The translations under genes and the position numbers were made by a program. The notes beneath the pieces are model-generated. The model was not told where the DNA came from and made no database searches. It worked only from the letters and a program-made list of their open reading frames with translations. A DNA stretch of 52,193 nucleotides, from contig JABSRN010000119.1 of NCBI GenBank assembly GCA_013214025.1, forward strand, positions 1-52,193, in the 5' to 3' direction. Below, piece after piece: positions 33,385 to 42,091 of this stretch (the stretch's first letter is position 1; the number at the start of each line of letters is the position of its first letter). The DNA is from Polyangiaceae bacterium. GTDB taxonomy: Bacteria; Myxococcota_A; Polyangia; Polyangiales; Polyangiaceae.

Positions 33385-33699
33385 ATGTTCGAGCGCAGAA
33401 ACCTAGGCCGACGTCCCGCAAACCTCCTTTTCAATCGATTCGTGGAGGGTCAGCCCTACCTTTCGAGGTTAGTGGACCTCTCCGAAACGGGGCTTTGCGC
33501 CGAAACCTTCGTCGAGCCGGTCTCAGATAGGTTTCGTTGCACGGTCGAGATTATGCTCCCCGAGGGGGATTCGATTTGGATCTGGGCCAAGCGAGTTTGG
33601 GGCCGGGGCAACCTCCAGGGGCTAAGTTTTCTGGGATTAGCCCCGGACGATGCCCAAAAACTGCGGGCGTTCGCTTTGGCGACAGCTCCCGGACGCTGA
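33385..33699 (+). CDS. PilZ-domain protein, putative c-di-GMP receptor
   Basis: The 104-residue single-domain protein carries both halves of the PilZ c-di-GMP signature: the N-terminal Arg-rich stretch ERRNLGRRPA (RxxxR) and DLSETG ((D/N)xSxxG). The family strands CTVEIMLPEGDSIWIWAKRVW and LQGLSFLG follow. It would bind c-di-GMP, for example from a GGDEF protein such as that at 12.2 kb, and act on an unknown partner. It is transcribed divergently from trpG. Confidence 0.85.
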   Translation: MFERRNLGRRPANLLFNRFVEGQPYLSRLVDLSETGLCAETFVEPVSDRFRCTVEIMLPEGDSIWIWAKRVWGRGNLQGLSFLGLAPDDAQKLRAFALATAPGR

Positions 33700-33766
33700 G
33701 CCAGTAAGGCCCCAGGCCTACCGTTTGGGGCAGCGGGGAGACTTTCGGCAATCGCAAGCTGTTCGG

Positions 33767-33806
33767 GCTATGGCGGTTTTCTTTTTGAATCTTGCCGAGC
33801 CATAGC
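33767..33806. promoter_or_regulatory. 8-bp inverted repeat upstream of the membrane-anchored unknown
   Basis: GCTATGGC (33767-33774) and GCCATAGC (33799-33806) are exact inverted copies around a 24-base T-rich loop containing GGTTTTCTTTTTGAATCTTG. It lies 57 bases before the ATG at 33863. It could be a terminator for the PilZ gene, since the T-run sits inside the loop, or an operator for the next gene. Confidence 0.3.
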
Positions 33807-33862
33807 GGGCTGGCTACTGTGCCGCTGGATTTTCCGCCCATTCCGCGGAGCCGAGGAAGTCG

Positions 33863-35017
33863 ATGTCCGAAGAGCAAGAGAAGAAGCCCAAAATTGACCT
33901 GAAGGCGCGATTGGGGCGCAAAGCCATAGCGGCACCCGTTGGCGGGCCCGCCATACCACCTCCCGTGGGTATTCCCGCTCCGGTCGCGTTCAGCGGGCCC
34001 GGCGGCGATGCTCCCGTACCGGGCGCTCCCAAAGTCGATGGGTCGGATCCCTATGCAGCCGTAGAGGCAGCCCAGGCCCCTGCACGAGCCGTCGAACAAC
34101 AGTCGATCAAAATCGAAATGAGCGACGAGGTCATGGAGGCCCAGGCCAAGACGAAAAAGAACTACCTGATCTTCGGAGCGGTCGGAGCGCTGGTTGGCGC
34201 CCTCGTGGGTTTCGCCTGGGGTGGTGGTTCGGCCCGAGGCGAGCAGCATGAACACGCCATTGCTGGCGCGGGCCAGTTGGTCCAAGAGGTCGATGCGGCG
34301 AACATCAAGGTGACGGAGCTCTCGGATGTTCTGAAATCGATCTTCAAGAGCCTCCAGAACAACAAGTACCCCGAGGCAGAGGTGAGCAAGCTCGCCGAAC
34401 TTGACGTTCCCTTTGAGGGATCGAACCTCAATGGAAAGGGTATCGGTAACTTCAACAAGACGGCGCTTGGGCTGTTGCTGAAGTACGCGAACGCCGCGGA
34501 AGCGGTGAACGACGAGAAAGACCAGATCCGCCGAATTCTCAATCATCAGAAAAAGCGGATCAACGGTTACCTGTCTCAGAAGAAGGACCCGGCGATTCGT
34601 TGGGCGGTCTTCGTCACGAGTGGTCCGAAAGGGCCCTGGGCTCAGATGCAGCCGCTGCCGGAGCCATTCGTGGTAAAGAGCGACAAAAAGGTAAAAGACA
34701 AGGACGGCAAGGAGTCGGATTACGATTGGCCTGCCGAGTTCAAGATCAAAGAGGGCAAGAAGGTTCACGACCTCAAGCGCTACAAGAAGGGCGATCCTCT
34801 GAGTGGCAGCTCCCCCGTGATCATCCCGGTGGCTCCTGAAACCGAAGCCAAGGTTTGCTCAAACGACGCGATGAGCAAGCTCCGCGGCAAAGTCATGGCC
34901 ATCCAAAAGCATCTCCGCGGAGATCAAACCCCCGGTCGTGAGCGCGAAGGTTTAGTCACCATTGGTGAAAAGCTGCTGGAAGCGCTCAAGAAGATCGAGC
35001 TAGCGGGCGCCGGCTGA
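33863..35017 (+). CDS. Membrane-anchored protein of unknown function
   Basis: The 384-residue protein has a basic N-terminus (KKPKIDLKARLGRK), a Pro/Gly/Ala-rich linker, a single hydrophobic helix at about 103-119 (IFGAVGALVGALVGFAWGG) and a C-terminal, mostly helical, Lys-rich domain of about 260 residues. The topology suggests a cytoplasmic disordered head and periplasmic domain. GAGGAAG lies before the ATG. No family is recognised. A strong terminator follows at 35039-35075. Confidence 0.7.
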   Translation: MSEEQEKKPKIDLKARLGRKAIAAPVGGPAIPPPVGIPAPVAFSGPGGDAPVPGAPKVDGSDPYAAVEAAQAPARAVEQQSIKIEMSDEVMEAQAKTKKNYLIFGAVGALVGALVGFAWGGGSARGEQHEHAIAGAGQLVQEVDAANIKVTELSDVLKSIFKSLQNNKYPEAEVSKLAELDVPFEGSNLNGKGIGNFNKTALGLLLKYANAAEAVNDEKDQIRRILNHQKKRINGYLSQKKDPAIRWAVFVTSGPKGPWAQMQPLPEPFVVKSDKKVKDKDGKESDYDWPAEFKIKEGKKVHDLKRYKKGDPLSGSSPVIIPVAPETEAKVCSNDAMSKLRGKVMAIQKHLRGDQTPGREREGLVTIGEKLLEALKKIELAGAG

Positions 35018-35038
35018 GCAGGGCCTATCTGGTAGCAC

Positions 35039-35075
35039 GCAAAACGGCGTATCCAGTGTGGATACGCCGTTTTGC
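35039..35075. terminator. Perfect 17-bp bidirectional terminator hairpin
   Basis: GCAAAACGGCGTATCCA pairs exactly with TGGATACGCCGTTTTGC around loop GTG. A 4-base A/T run flanks each side of the GC stem, so both strands have GC stem followed by TTTTGC. It sits between convergent genes and should stop both the 33863 gene and the CorC-like gene. Confidence 0.85.
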
Positions 35076-35133
35076 ATTTAGGCGGGGCCGGCGGCATCAG
35101 ACCGATCCTGCGCAGCCTACAAGATGGAGTCGC

Positions 35134-36456
35134 TTATAGGATGGGTTGGTTCGAACTCGGGGGAGGCATCGATTCCGGAGATGGTTGTTTGCGAACGACC
35201 TCGACTTTGACGATGTGTCGCTCGTCGGCTTCACGAATCACGAACTCGACGCCTTCGTCGCTGTAGACAGCACCCTTTTGCGGGACGCTGCCTATACGCT
35301 CGATTAAAAAGCCACCCAGGGAGTGATAGTCCTCGTTCTCGGGCAAATGTATCGCGAGATAGCGATTGAGATCGCCAATCGCCACGCTGGCGTCGACGAG
35401 CAATCGGCCATCGCCCAGATCGACGATGGGCGCCTCATCGTCGTCGTGTTCGTCTCGGATGTCGCCGATGATCTCCTCGATCAAGTCTTCGAGAGTGGCG
35501 ACACCGTTGATGCCTCCGAACTCGTCAATCACGACTGCCATATGGTGGCGGCGGCCGGAGCGCATATCCTTGAGCACGGTGCTGGCTGATTGCGACTCCG
35601 GAACGAACACCACGGGAGTGCGCATCAGATCTCGAATGCGCAGGTCTTTCAGCTCGCTGGTGGCCGCGAAGGTCAGTAAGTCTTTTACGTGGAGGATGCC
35701 CACCACATTGTCGACGCGACCCTCGTACACCGGGTACCGAGAATGTTCATTTTCTTCCACGACTCGCAGGAGATCGGCGCTTCCGAGCGTAACCTCGATG
35801 GCGACCACTTGGGTGCGCGGCACCATCACGTCGCCGACCCGTACATCGCTAAAATCCAGCACGTTGCGAATCATCTCGGATTGATCCGGCGCCAGCGAGC
35901 CGGTTTTTTCCCCCTCTGTGACTAAGTACTCAACTTCGGTCTCCGTCAGGCTGGGGGTGGCCTCGCGGGGGGGATCCACCGTGCCGGAAACCACGCCGCT
36001 CAATCGAGTGATGAACCAGGCAATCGGTGACACCACCAGTTCGAAGGGCCTCAGCAGAATCAAGAACCAAGCGATGCTTTTCTCTGCAGTACGACGGGCG
36101 ATGACGGTGCCGATTTCCGCGGGAATGCCGTACGCTACGAGCACCCCAAAGGTAACGAGGCCGATTCTCATGCGACCGCTTTGGTCCACCAGCGCCTCGG
36201 AGAGTAGAGCGGCCCCGAAGGCAATGGCCATCCCGCGAATGATGAGCCAGCTCGACTCGATATGTTCTCCGTGTAGAACGTAGCGCTCCACCGCAGCCTT
36301 TTGGCGGCCACTCAAGCTCTCGACGAGGGCCTGCAATCGGGCGTGGGGAATGCTCGTTGTCGCTGCGCTGGCGGCTGCGAAGACCGCCGCTAGGATGGCG
36401 GGCAGAGTCGCGAGAGCGAGCTGGAGGCTGGGTTCTGGAGGGCTGCTTGGATCCAA
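35134..36456 (-). CDS. CorC/HlyC-family CBS-pair membrane protein
   Basis: The 440-residue protein has an N-terminal DUF21/CNNM-like membrane region with about three or four helices (to about residue 165), then a tandem CBS pair (RVGDVMVPRTQVVAIEV..., IRDLMRTPVVFVPESQSASTVLKDM with VIDEFGGINGVATLEDLIEEIIGDI) and a C-terminal CorC_HlyC transporter-associated domain. Such proteins affect Mg/Co efflux or resistance. The start is unclear: I use TTG at 36456, giving the family-like MDPSSPPE; a TTG at 36528 would add 24 Arg-rich residues. It is last in the gatC-to-CorC minus-strand run. Confidence 0.85.
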   Translation of the reverse strand: MDPSSPPEPSLQLALATLPAILAAVFAAASAATTSIPHARLQALVESLSGRQKAAVERYVLHGEHIESSWLIIRGMAIAFGAALLSEALVDQSGRMRIGLVTFGVLVAYGIPAEIGTVIARRTAEKSIAWFLILLRPFELVVSPIAWFITRLSGVVSGTVDPPREATPSLTETEVEYLVTEGEKTGSLAPDQSEMIRNVLDFSDVRVGDVMVPRTQVVAIEVTLGSADLLRVVEENEHSRYPVYEGRVDNVVGILHVKDLLTFAATSELKDLRIRDLMRTPVVFVPESQSASTVLKDMRSGRRHHMAVVIDEFGGINGVATLEDLIEEIIGDIRDEHDDDEAPIVDLGDGRLLVDASVAIGDLNRYLAIHLPENEDYHSLGGFLIERIGSVPQKGAVYSDEGVEFVIREADERHIVKVEVVRKQPSPESMPPPSSNQPIL

Positions 36457-36644
36457 ATAGGCGTCCCGCCGGTTCCGTACCGGCCGATTCCTTCGGCTAA
36501 CCCTACGGGGCAAGGCTCCGACAAGCAAGTCGTGTCAGTCCCGACGGGCCCTGCCGGGAGTTCCTGTCGGGACCGCAACGTGTGGGAAATGTGCCGAATT
36601 ATTGGGCTGCGCCACCGGGAGACATTGGCGGCCAAAACATGCGC

Positions 36645-37562
36645 TTAGATATTGAAGCCCCGCACGACCCGAAATCCACGTGCGGTTCCGGCGCCGATCG
36701 CGATCAGCTTGCCGTCCTCGGTTAACCAGGCACGGACATCGCGGTTGTCGGGTCCGAGCTTCTCGACAAATTCGTCGGGTGTGATGGCCTGTCCCATACG
36801 CGCCTTCGCGGCACCTGCTTCGGTCAGGGTCAGCACACCGAGTGCGTTCGTCGCAGCGGTGGCGACGTCAATCAACGGCACCGCCTGGCTGAGCGGCCAG
36901 GGGTGGGCTTGGAGCAGATCTAGATGCCCGCTGGCGAGTCGGCGCAGGGCGGTGATGTGCGCTGGAACGCCCAGGCTGCGCCCGATGTCGCGAGCGAAGG
37001 ATCGGACGTAGTAGCCCTTCGAGACGAGCATCTCGATATCAATCGTGAAGGCGTCGCGTTTGAGCAAACTCAGCTCTTCGACGCGGACGACCCGTGGCGC
37101 GAGTGCTGGCGTGGCGCCCTCGCGAACTAGCCGGTATGCGCGTTTGCCATCGATCCGGATCGCGCTCACGCCGGGGGGGACTTGGCTTTGTCTGGAATGT
37201 TCGAGTTCGAGGGCGGCGTGGAGTCGGCTGTCTGTGCACCAGTCGGCGTCCAGAGCCATCTGTTCCGTCGTTTCCCCCTGGGCGTCGTCGCTAGTGGTGC
37301 CCACCCCGAAACGAACCGTCGCTCGGTAGCGTTTGTGCTGCGCCGTCAGATGCCCGCTCAGTTTGCACGCTTCGCCGAAGAGTAACACCAGGACGCCAGT
37401 GGCCATGGGGTCGAGTGTACCGGCGTGGCCGACGCTTTTCGTTCGGTAGAGGCGCCGGGCTTGGGCGACTAGATCATGACTCGTCGGACCGGGCGATTTG
37501 TCGACGATGAGCAATCCGTGGGGGCCTTTAGCCAAACCACACGCTCTTGCGATCTCGCACAT
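36645..37562 (-). CDS. truB: tRNA pseudouridine(55) synthase
   Basis: Makes pseudouridine 55 in the T-loop of tRNAs. The protein has LLIVDKSPGPTSHDLV, the catalytic GHAGTLDPMATGVL (Asp nucleophile), KRYRATVRFGVGTTSDDAQGE, VPPGVSAIRIDGKRAYRLVREG and GYYVRSFARDIG, then a PUA-like C-terminus. The ATG at 37562 gives 305 residues and lies inside the end of the upstream acyltransferase gene. A TTG at 37535 is also possible, and its TTGGCTAA overlaps that gene's stop. Longer starts are unlikely. It is found here outside the more common rbfA-truB context. Confidence 0.95.
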   Translation of the reverse strand: MCEIARACGLAKGPHGLLIVDKSPGPTSHDLVAQARRLYRTKSVGHAGTLDPMATGVLVLLFGEACKLSGHLTAQHKRYRATVRFGVGTTSDDAQGETTEQMALDADWCTDSRLHAALELEHSRQSQVPPGVSAIRIDGKRAYRLVREGATPALAPRVVRVEELSLLKRDAFTIDIEMLVSKGYYVRSFARDIGRSLGVPAHITALRRLASGHLDLLQAHPWPLSQAVPLIDVATAATNALGVLTLTEAGAAKARMGQAITPDEFVEKLGPDNRDVRAWLTEDGKLIAIGAGTARGFRVVRGFNI

Positions 37563-38844
37563 GGGTATCGAGTAGTCGTTGGATACTTCCGCGAACTTCC
37601 TCCGCGAGTCGGGCCACCAACACGTCATCCTCTGCCGCGTCCGGGCCGTAGTCGTCAAAATCGATGCGCTCGGCGAACAATATTTTCCATTTGCTGGGCG
37701 CCGGGATCAGTCCGACGGGGCCCAGCCACGGGAAGGTCGGCGTGATGGGCAGGTAGGGGAGTCCCAGCAATCTCCCCAGCCCCTGATGTCGGTAGAGCAG
37801 CGGGTTGGACTCTTCGGCGCCGACAATAGCGCAGGGAACCAGGGGGGTTCGATTCTTGAGGCACAAGCGCACAAATCCGCCTCGCCCGAAACGCTGCAGG
37901 CGGTAGCGCTGGCGAAACAGCTTGCTGCTGCCCTTATTGCCTTCTGGGAATACCGCGACCAGTTGATTCTGTGCGAGCAGGTGGGTGGCGTTCTCTGGGC
38001 AGGCACGAACCGCACCCATGCGGTTCATGAAGGTGCCAAGGAACGGCATCTTGACCAATTCGTCCTCGATCAGCCACCGCAGATCGCGGCGCCTGGGGTG
38101 CTCCCTATGAAGAGCGGCTCGCAGCATGAGTCCATCCAGTGGAAGGGTGCCAGAGTGATTGGACACGATGACGCAGGGGCCGTGATTGGGGATATTTTCG
38201 ACGCCGTCGGTGGCAACACGAAAGTAGTGTTTGTAGAAAAATTCGGAAATCGCCAGAGTCTTCTGGGCGTAGCCGGAGTCCATTCCCAGGTCGTCGATTT
38301 CGTCCGATCGGTCGCGGGCCTGCAGCCCGCCCCACTGGCGCATGTAGTAGTCGGAGCGATAGAGTTCGCGCATCATGTCGCTGGCTCGGCTGGCGTATCC
38401 GGGGGAGGGCGGTGCCAGGCGGCTCACCACGTCTCGGGCGGTGTCACTGACCTGGGCGCGAATCGATGCGGGCGCCTCGTCCTTGGGGGATTGGGAATCG
38501 CTGCTCAGTAGGTTTTCTAGGCGGTCTTCTAGGTGTCGAAGACGAGAGCCGGGGCCCATGGACCGGCGTGGCTCTGTCTTTATCACCACCTCTGCGGCTT
38601 CGACCACCGCTGGGGTGCCGGCTTCGGCTCCGCTTTTGGGTACCGGATTTGACTCGACTGGGTCAGCCGGGGAGGTGTCGGTCCGCGATCGTTTTCGGGT
38701 CTTCGGTTGAGTCGACTTTATCTTGGAAGCCTTTTTCCTAGCGGCATTCTTTTTTGAGACTTTCTTTCGAGCGCTCTTCTTCTTGATTGGCTTCTCAGAG
38801 CCTTTGGACTGGCTCGACGCTTTTTCGCCTTTCGCAGGCTTCAT
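37528..38844 (-). CDS. Lysophospholipid-type acyltransferase with Lys-rich N-terminal extension
   Basis: The 438-residue protein has residues 1-60 very rich in Lys, Ala and Ser (KKKSARKKVSKKNAARKKAS), then a polar linker to about 200. The acyltransferase domain follows, with the NHSGTLPLDG block (the HXnD catalytic motif), ELVKMPFLGTFMNRMGAVRA, VFPEGNKGS and LVPCAIVGAEESNPLL. Related proteins acylate glycerolipids at the membrane. The basic head could hold it to anionic lipid or nucleic acid. The ATG at 38844 is 13 bases after the SDR stop. Confidence 0.82.
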   Translation of the reverse strand: MKPAKGEKASSQSKGSEKPIKKKSARKKVSKKNAARKKASKIKSTQPKTRKRSRTDTSPADPVESNPVPKSGAEAGTPAVVEAAEVVIKTEPRRSMGPGSRLRHLEDRLENLLSSDSQSPKDEAPASIRAQVSDTARDVVSRLAPPSPGYASRASDMMRELYRSDYYMRQWGGLQARDRSDEIDDLGMDSGYAQKTLAISEFFYKHYFRVATDGVENIPNHGPCVIVSNHSGTLPLDGLMLRAALHREHPRRRDLRWLIEDELVKMPFLGTFMNRMGAVRACPENATHLLAQNQLVAVFPEGNKGSSKLFRQRYRLQRFGRGGFVRLCLKNRTPLVPCAIVGAEESNPLLYRHQGLGRLLGLPYLPITPTFPWLGPVGLIPAPSKWKILFAERIDFDDYGPDAAEDDVLVARLAEEVRGSIQRLLDTHVRDRKSVWFG

Positions 38845-38857
38845 TCTTGCTGCCACG

Positions 38858-39847
38858 TCAGCCTGCCAGTTCTTTTGCACCGTGGCGTCCGGCCACGAAA
38901 TCGATGAAGGCTTCTCGACTGGTGTAGACGGGGCGATAACCCAGATGCTTCTCCGCCAAGCTCCCGTCCGCGACGCACAGGTATTGCAGATAATCCAAAA
39001 AGCCCGAAGGGGCTTCCCCGAGTTGGGCGAACCAAGTGGCGGTGGCCACGGGACCGGCAAGGAAGCGGGGCAGCGGGATGCCACGCCGTTGGTTCAGCCG
39101 AACGAGGTGACTCAAAGGGATGACGCCATCGCCGACGATGTTGTAAACGCCGCTGACATCCCGGTCGAGCGCCAACTTGAACGCTGCAACAGCGTCTGCT
39201 TCGTGGACGAATTGGCAGAGCGGATCGTAGCCCATTATCGTCATGATGAGCCGGCGGCTGAAGTACTTGGTGACGAAGTTGCTGACGTTGGGTCCGAGCA
39301 GAGGGGCCATGCGAAGAACCGTCACGGTCCGATCCGGAGAGCTACTGGCGAAGCGAAGCACTTCGTTCTCGGCCTCGATCTTGTCCAAAAAGAAAGCTTC
39401 GGAACGCCGGGCCCGTAAAGGGTGGGCTTCGGTCAGAAAATTCGGATTGGTGCTGTCGGCGCCGTACAAGAGTGTCGAGCTCCGCATGACTAGCTTATTG
39501 ACGCCGGCACGTCGGCAGGCGTTCACGATATGCATCGTGCCGACGCTCTCCAATTCGTGAGACCAAACCTTAGCTGGCCCAGGCGAATTCAGAAAGGCGA
39601 GATGAACCAAGGTGTCGATATTTTCTCGCTCGAACAGGACGGCGGTTTGCTCAGCGGCCTCGGCACTGGTGAGATCGAGCTCGTGGTGGACCGTCTTGTC
39701 CGCCGCCGTGTCGGGCTGGCGCGGACCTAGACTCACGATCTTGTCGACGGAGACGTCCTCTTCGAGCAGACCCGTCAGGTTTCGTCCGAGAAAGGACGTA
39801 GCTCCTGTGAGCGCGATTACTCTGCTTTGTCGCGCCCCGTCCGCCAT
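38858..39847 (-). CDS. NAD-dependent epimerase/dehydratase (atypical SDR)
   Basis: The 329-residue Rossmann protein has the nucleotide-binding motif TGATSFLGRNL at the N-terminus, DLTS and LVHLAF at cofactor positions, and a strand ending MRSSTLLYG (active-site Ser/Thr). The catalytic Tyr-x3-Lys reads FFLDK: Phe replaces Tyr, as in several atypical extended SDRs, so standard oxidoreductase chemistry is uncertain. The start at 39847 (MADGARQSRVIAL) is preferred; the frame is open 85 codons further up without protein-like sequence. It lies upstream of, and is probably cotranscribed with, the acyltransferase, which suggests lipid modification. Confidence 0.85.
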   Translation of the reverse strand: MADGARQSRVIALTGATSFLGRNLTGLLEEDVSVDKIVSLGPRQPDTAADKTVHHELDLTSAEAAEQTAVLFERENIDTLVHLAFLNSPGPAKVWSHELESVGTMHIVNACRRAGVNKLVMRSSTLLYGADSTNPNFLTEAHPLRARRSEAFFLDKIEAENEVLRFASSSPDRTVTVLRMAPLLGPNVSNFVTKYFSRRLIMTIMGYDPLCQFVHEADAVAAFKLALDRDVSGVYNIVGDGVIPLSHLVRLNQRRGIPLPRFLAGPVATATWFAQLGEAPSGFLDYLQYLCVADGSLAEKHLGYRPVYTSREAFIDFVAGRHGAKELAG

Positions 39848-39965
39848 CACCGACACCGTAGCGGAGGCACTGCAAATTTGAAGGGCAGCGTCGAGAATAA
39901 TTGCCGCGCTGCTACCTGCAGGCCTGACCGCTTTGGCGATTCTTGCGGTGGCGCCGGCGGCGGCT

Positions 39966-40556
39966 TCAGAGAGGGCAACGGAGCACGGGATAGGGCCCGA
40001 AATCGTGCACGATCTCGAAGCCGAGGCTTTCCAAGGTGGAAAAGGGGCCGAGCCACAGCTCGGCGTCAGAAAGGTACTCGTCGCGTCGGGGAAAGGCTTC
40101 AATAGCCGTCCCTCCGAGGGATCGAGCCCAGCCTATGGCAGCGCTGATGAGCGCAGAGGCGACGCCTTGCTTACGGAACTCGGGATCCACCAGCAAACAG
40201 CTGAGCGTGAAGACTCCGGAGCGATCGCCGCCGAAAATGTCGAGCGTACGGTACAGACGTTGCCCATACAGCTTGGGGAGCTGGTCCGCGCGGCTGAGTT
40301 TGAGCCAACCGACGACCGCCGAGGAGTCCGGGGCGCGGGCCACCATTCCTCGGGCGCTCTCTTCGGAATTTCGAGTGGTGTCCCGCAGTTCAGTCTCGTT
40401 GGTCACCGTGTCGTTGAACAAGCGGTCATGCCAGTCGTCGGTGTTGCCTTCGAAGTGCCAGTAGCGGCAGTAGCAGGTCAGTCCACATCGTTGGTGCAGA
40501 GACACCAGCTCATCTACGTCTTCCGGTCCAAGCGGAGTCGCTCGAAAGTTCGTCAT
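39966..40556 (-). CDS. GNAT-family N-acetyltransferase
   Basis: The 196-residue protein has the acetyl-CoA-binding core LSCLLVDPEFRKQGVASALISAAIGWARSLGG (motif A, RKQGVA in place of R/QxxGxG/A) and an end strand LESLGFEIVHDFGPYPVLR typical of GNATs. The N-terminal CGLTCYCRYWHFEGN is Cys-rich and resembles a subgroup of uncharacterised GNATs. The substrate is unknown. It follows gatA by 11 bases, so it is probably part of the gatCA operon. Confidence 0.88.
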   Translation of the reverse strand: MTNFRATPLGPEDVDELVSLHQRCGLTCYCRYWHFEGNTDDWHDRLFNDTVTNETELRDTTRNSEESARGMVARAPDSSAVVGWLKLSRADQLPKLYGQRLYRTLDIFGGDRSGVFTLSCLLVDPEFRKQGVASALISAAIGWARSLGGTAIEAFPRRDEYLSDAELWLGPFSTLESLGFEIVHDFGPYPVLRCPL

Positions 40557-40567
40557 GGTTGGGTGAC

Positions 40568-42091
40568 CTAGTTGGAGGGCGGTAGGCTGCCGAGAAATGA
40601 GCTGGTCGCTTCCGCGCCGGCGGCGAGGCGGAACATGCGTTCTTCCTCGAAAGCGGGAGCGAGGATTTGCAGCCCGATGGGCATGGGCCGGTCGCCGTCG
40701 TCCGGCGTCACGGTGCCACAGGGGACTGAGATGCCACAGACGCCCGCGAGACTGGCGGGGAGGGTGTAGACATCTTCCATGTACATGGCGAGGGGATCCG
40801 TTGAGCGGGCGCCAAATCGAAATGCTGCGTGAGGCGTGACAGGAGTGACCAGGGCGTCGACCTTCTCGAAAGCGCGGTCGAAGTCGCGAGCGATCAAGGT
40901 GCGAACCTTCTGCGCCTTGATGTAGTAGGCGTCGTAGTAACCCGCGCTCAAAACGTAGGTGCCGAGCATGATGCGTCGCTTGACCTCGGGACCGAAGCCG
41001 GCTTGTCGCGTGGCTTGATACATCTGTTCGAGATCGCTCTTCGGTGCCTCTACTCGCAGTCCGAAGCGCACACCATCGAAACGCGCCAAGTTGGCGGAGG
41101 CCTCGGCGGTGGCGACGACGTAGTAGGTGCCCACCCCGTAACGCGTGTGGGGCATGTCGACCGGGACCACGGAGGCTCCGGCGTCCTTGAGGCGGTCAAT
41201 GCTCGCCAACACGCAGGCTTTGACGTCGTCACGAATGCCGTCTGCGAAGTACTCAGCGGGCATGCCTAGCTTGAGGCCGCTGACGTCTTGATCGCAGGCG
41301 GCTTCGTAATTGCCTACCGGCAGTCGGCTACTCGTAGAATCGGCGGGGTCGTGACCGGCGATGACTTCGAGCAAACGCGCGGAGCTGCGAACATCTGGCG
41401 TCATCGGCCCCACTTGATCGAGGCTGGAGGCGAAGGCGACGAGGCCGAAGCGGGAGACCCTACCGTAACTTGGCTTGACGCCGACGACTCCGCAGAGGGC
41501 GGCAGGTTGGCGGATGGAACCACCCGTATCGCTGCCGAGCGCTCCAGGTGCCAAGCGGGCAGCGACTGACACGGCGCTGCCGCCGCTGCTGCCCCCGGGG
41601 ATGCGAGCCGGGTCCCACGGGTTCTTGACACTTCCGAAGGCGCTATTTTCATTGGAGGAGCCCATGGCAAATTCGTCCATGTTGGTCTTCCCTATGATGA
41701 TGGCGTCGGCAGCACGAAGCCGCGCGACCACCGTCGCGTCGTAGGGCGGTCGCCATCCGTGCTCTGGCGTACTGCCGGCAACTCCGCTCGCATCGACTCG
41801 GGTGAGGATCTTGGATGCGGACGTCGTGGGGGCGTCTATCGTGCACAGAGCGTCTTTCACCGCGATGGGCACGCCGGCCAATTTGCCTAGGCCCTCGCCT
41901 TGGGAGCGTCGTTTATCAATGAGCTCGGCTGCGGCCGTGCTGCTTGTCGCGGACGCCGTCAAGACAGCATTGAGATCGGCACCAGCAGCTATGCGAGCGA
42001 GACTGTCCCGGCAAAGATCGGCAGCACAAAGTGTTCCGGATCGGACGTCGTCGGCGATCTTACTGATGGGGAGGTCCAATGAATCGCTCAT
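40568..42091 (-). CDS. gatA: Asp/Glu-tRNA(Asn/Gln) amidotransferase subunit A
   Basis: The amidase subunit frees ammonia from glutamine to convert misacylated Glu-tRNA(Gln) and Asp-tRNA(Asn). The 507-residue protein has the full Ser-cisSer-Lys triad: Lys79 (IAVKDA), Ser168 (GGSSGGSA) and Ser192 (SDTGGSIRQPA), with the usual 24-residue spacing between the serines. It overlaps gatC by four bases. gatB is not adjacent: a GNAT gene follows instead. Confidence 0.97.
   Translation of the reverse strand: MSDSLDLPISKIADDVRSGTLCAADLCRDSLARIAAGADLNAVLTASATSSTAAAELIDKRRSQGEGLGKLAGVPIAVKDALCTIDAPTTSASKILTRVDASGVAGSTPEHGWRPPYDATVVARLRAADAIIIGKTNMDEFAMGSSNENSAFGSVKNPWDPARIPGGSSGGSAVSVAARLAPGALGSDTGGSIRQPAALCGVVGVKPSYGRVSRFGLVAFASSLDQVGPMTPDVRSSARLLEVIAGHDPADSTSSRLPVGNYEAACDQDVSGLKLGMPAEYFADGIRDDVKACVLASIDRLKDAGASVVPVDMPHTRYGVGTYYVVATAEASANLARFDGVRFGLRVEAPKSDLEQMYQATRQAGFGPEVKRRIMLGTYVLSAGYYDAYYIKAQKVRTLIARDFDRAFEKVDALVTPVTPHAAFRFGARSTDPLAMYMEDVYTLPASLAGVCGISVPCGTVTPDDGDRPMPIGLQILAPAFEEERMFRLAAGAEATSSFLGSLPPSN

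Noticed and set aside
33551-34768. 405-codon minus-strand ORF opposite the PilZ and membrane-anchored genes
   Set aside because: Antisense to a gene with a ribosome-binding site and terminator, and it spans the intergenic gap; no domain recognised.
35140-35160. GGTTGGTTCGAACTCGGG resembles a tRNA T-loop
   Set aside because: It is at the 3' end of the CorC-like coding region and no matching acceptor or anticodon arms were found.
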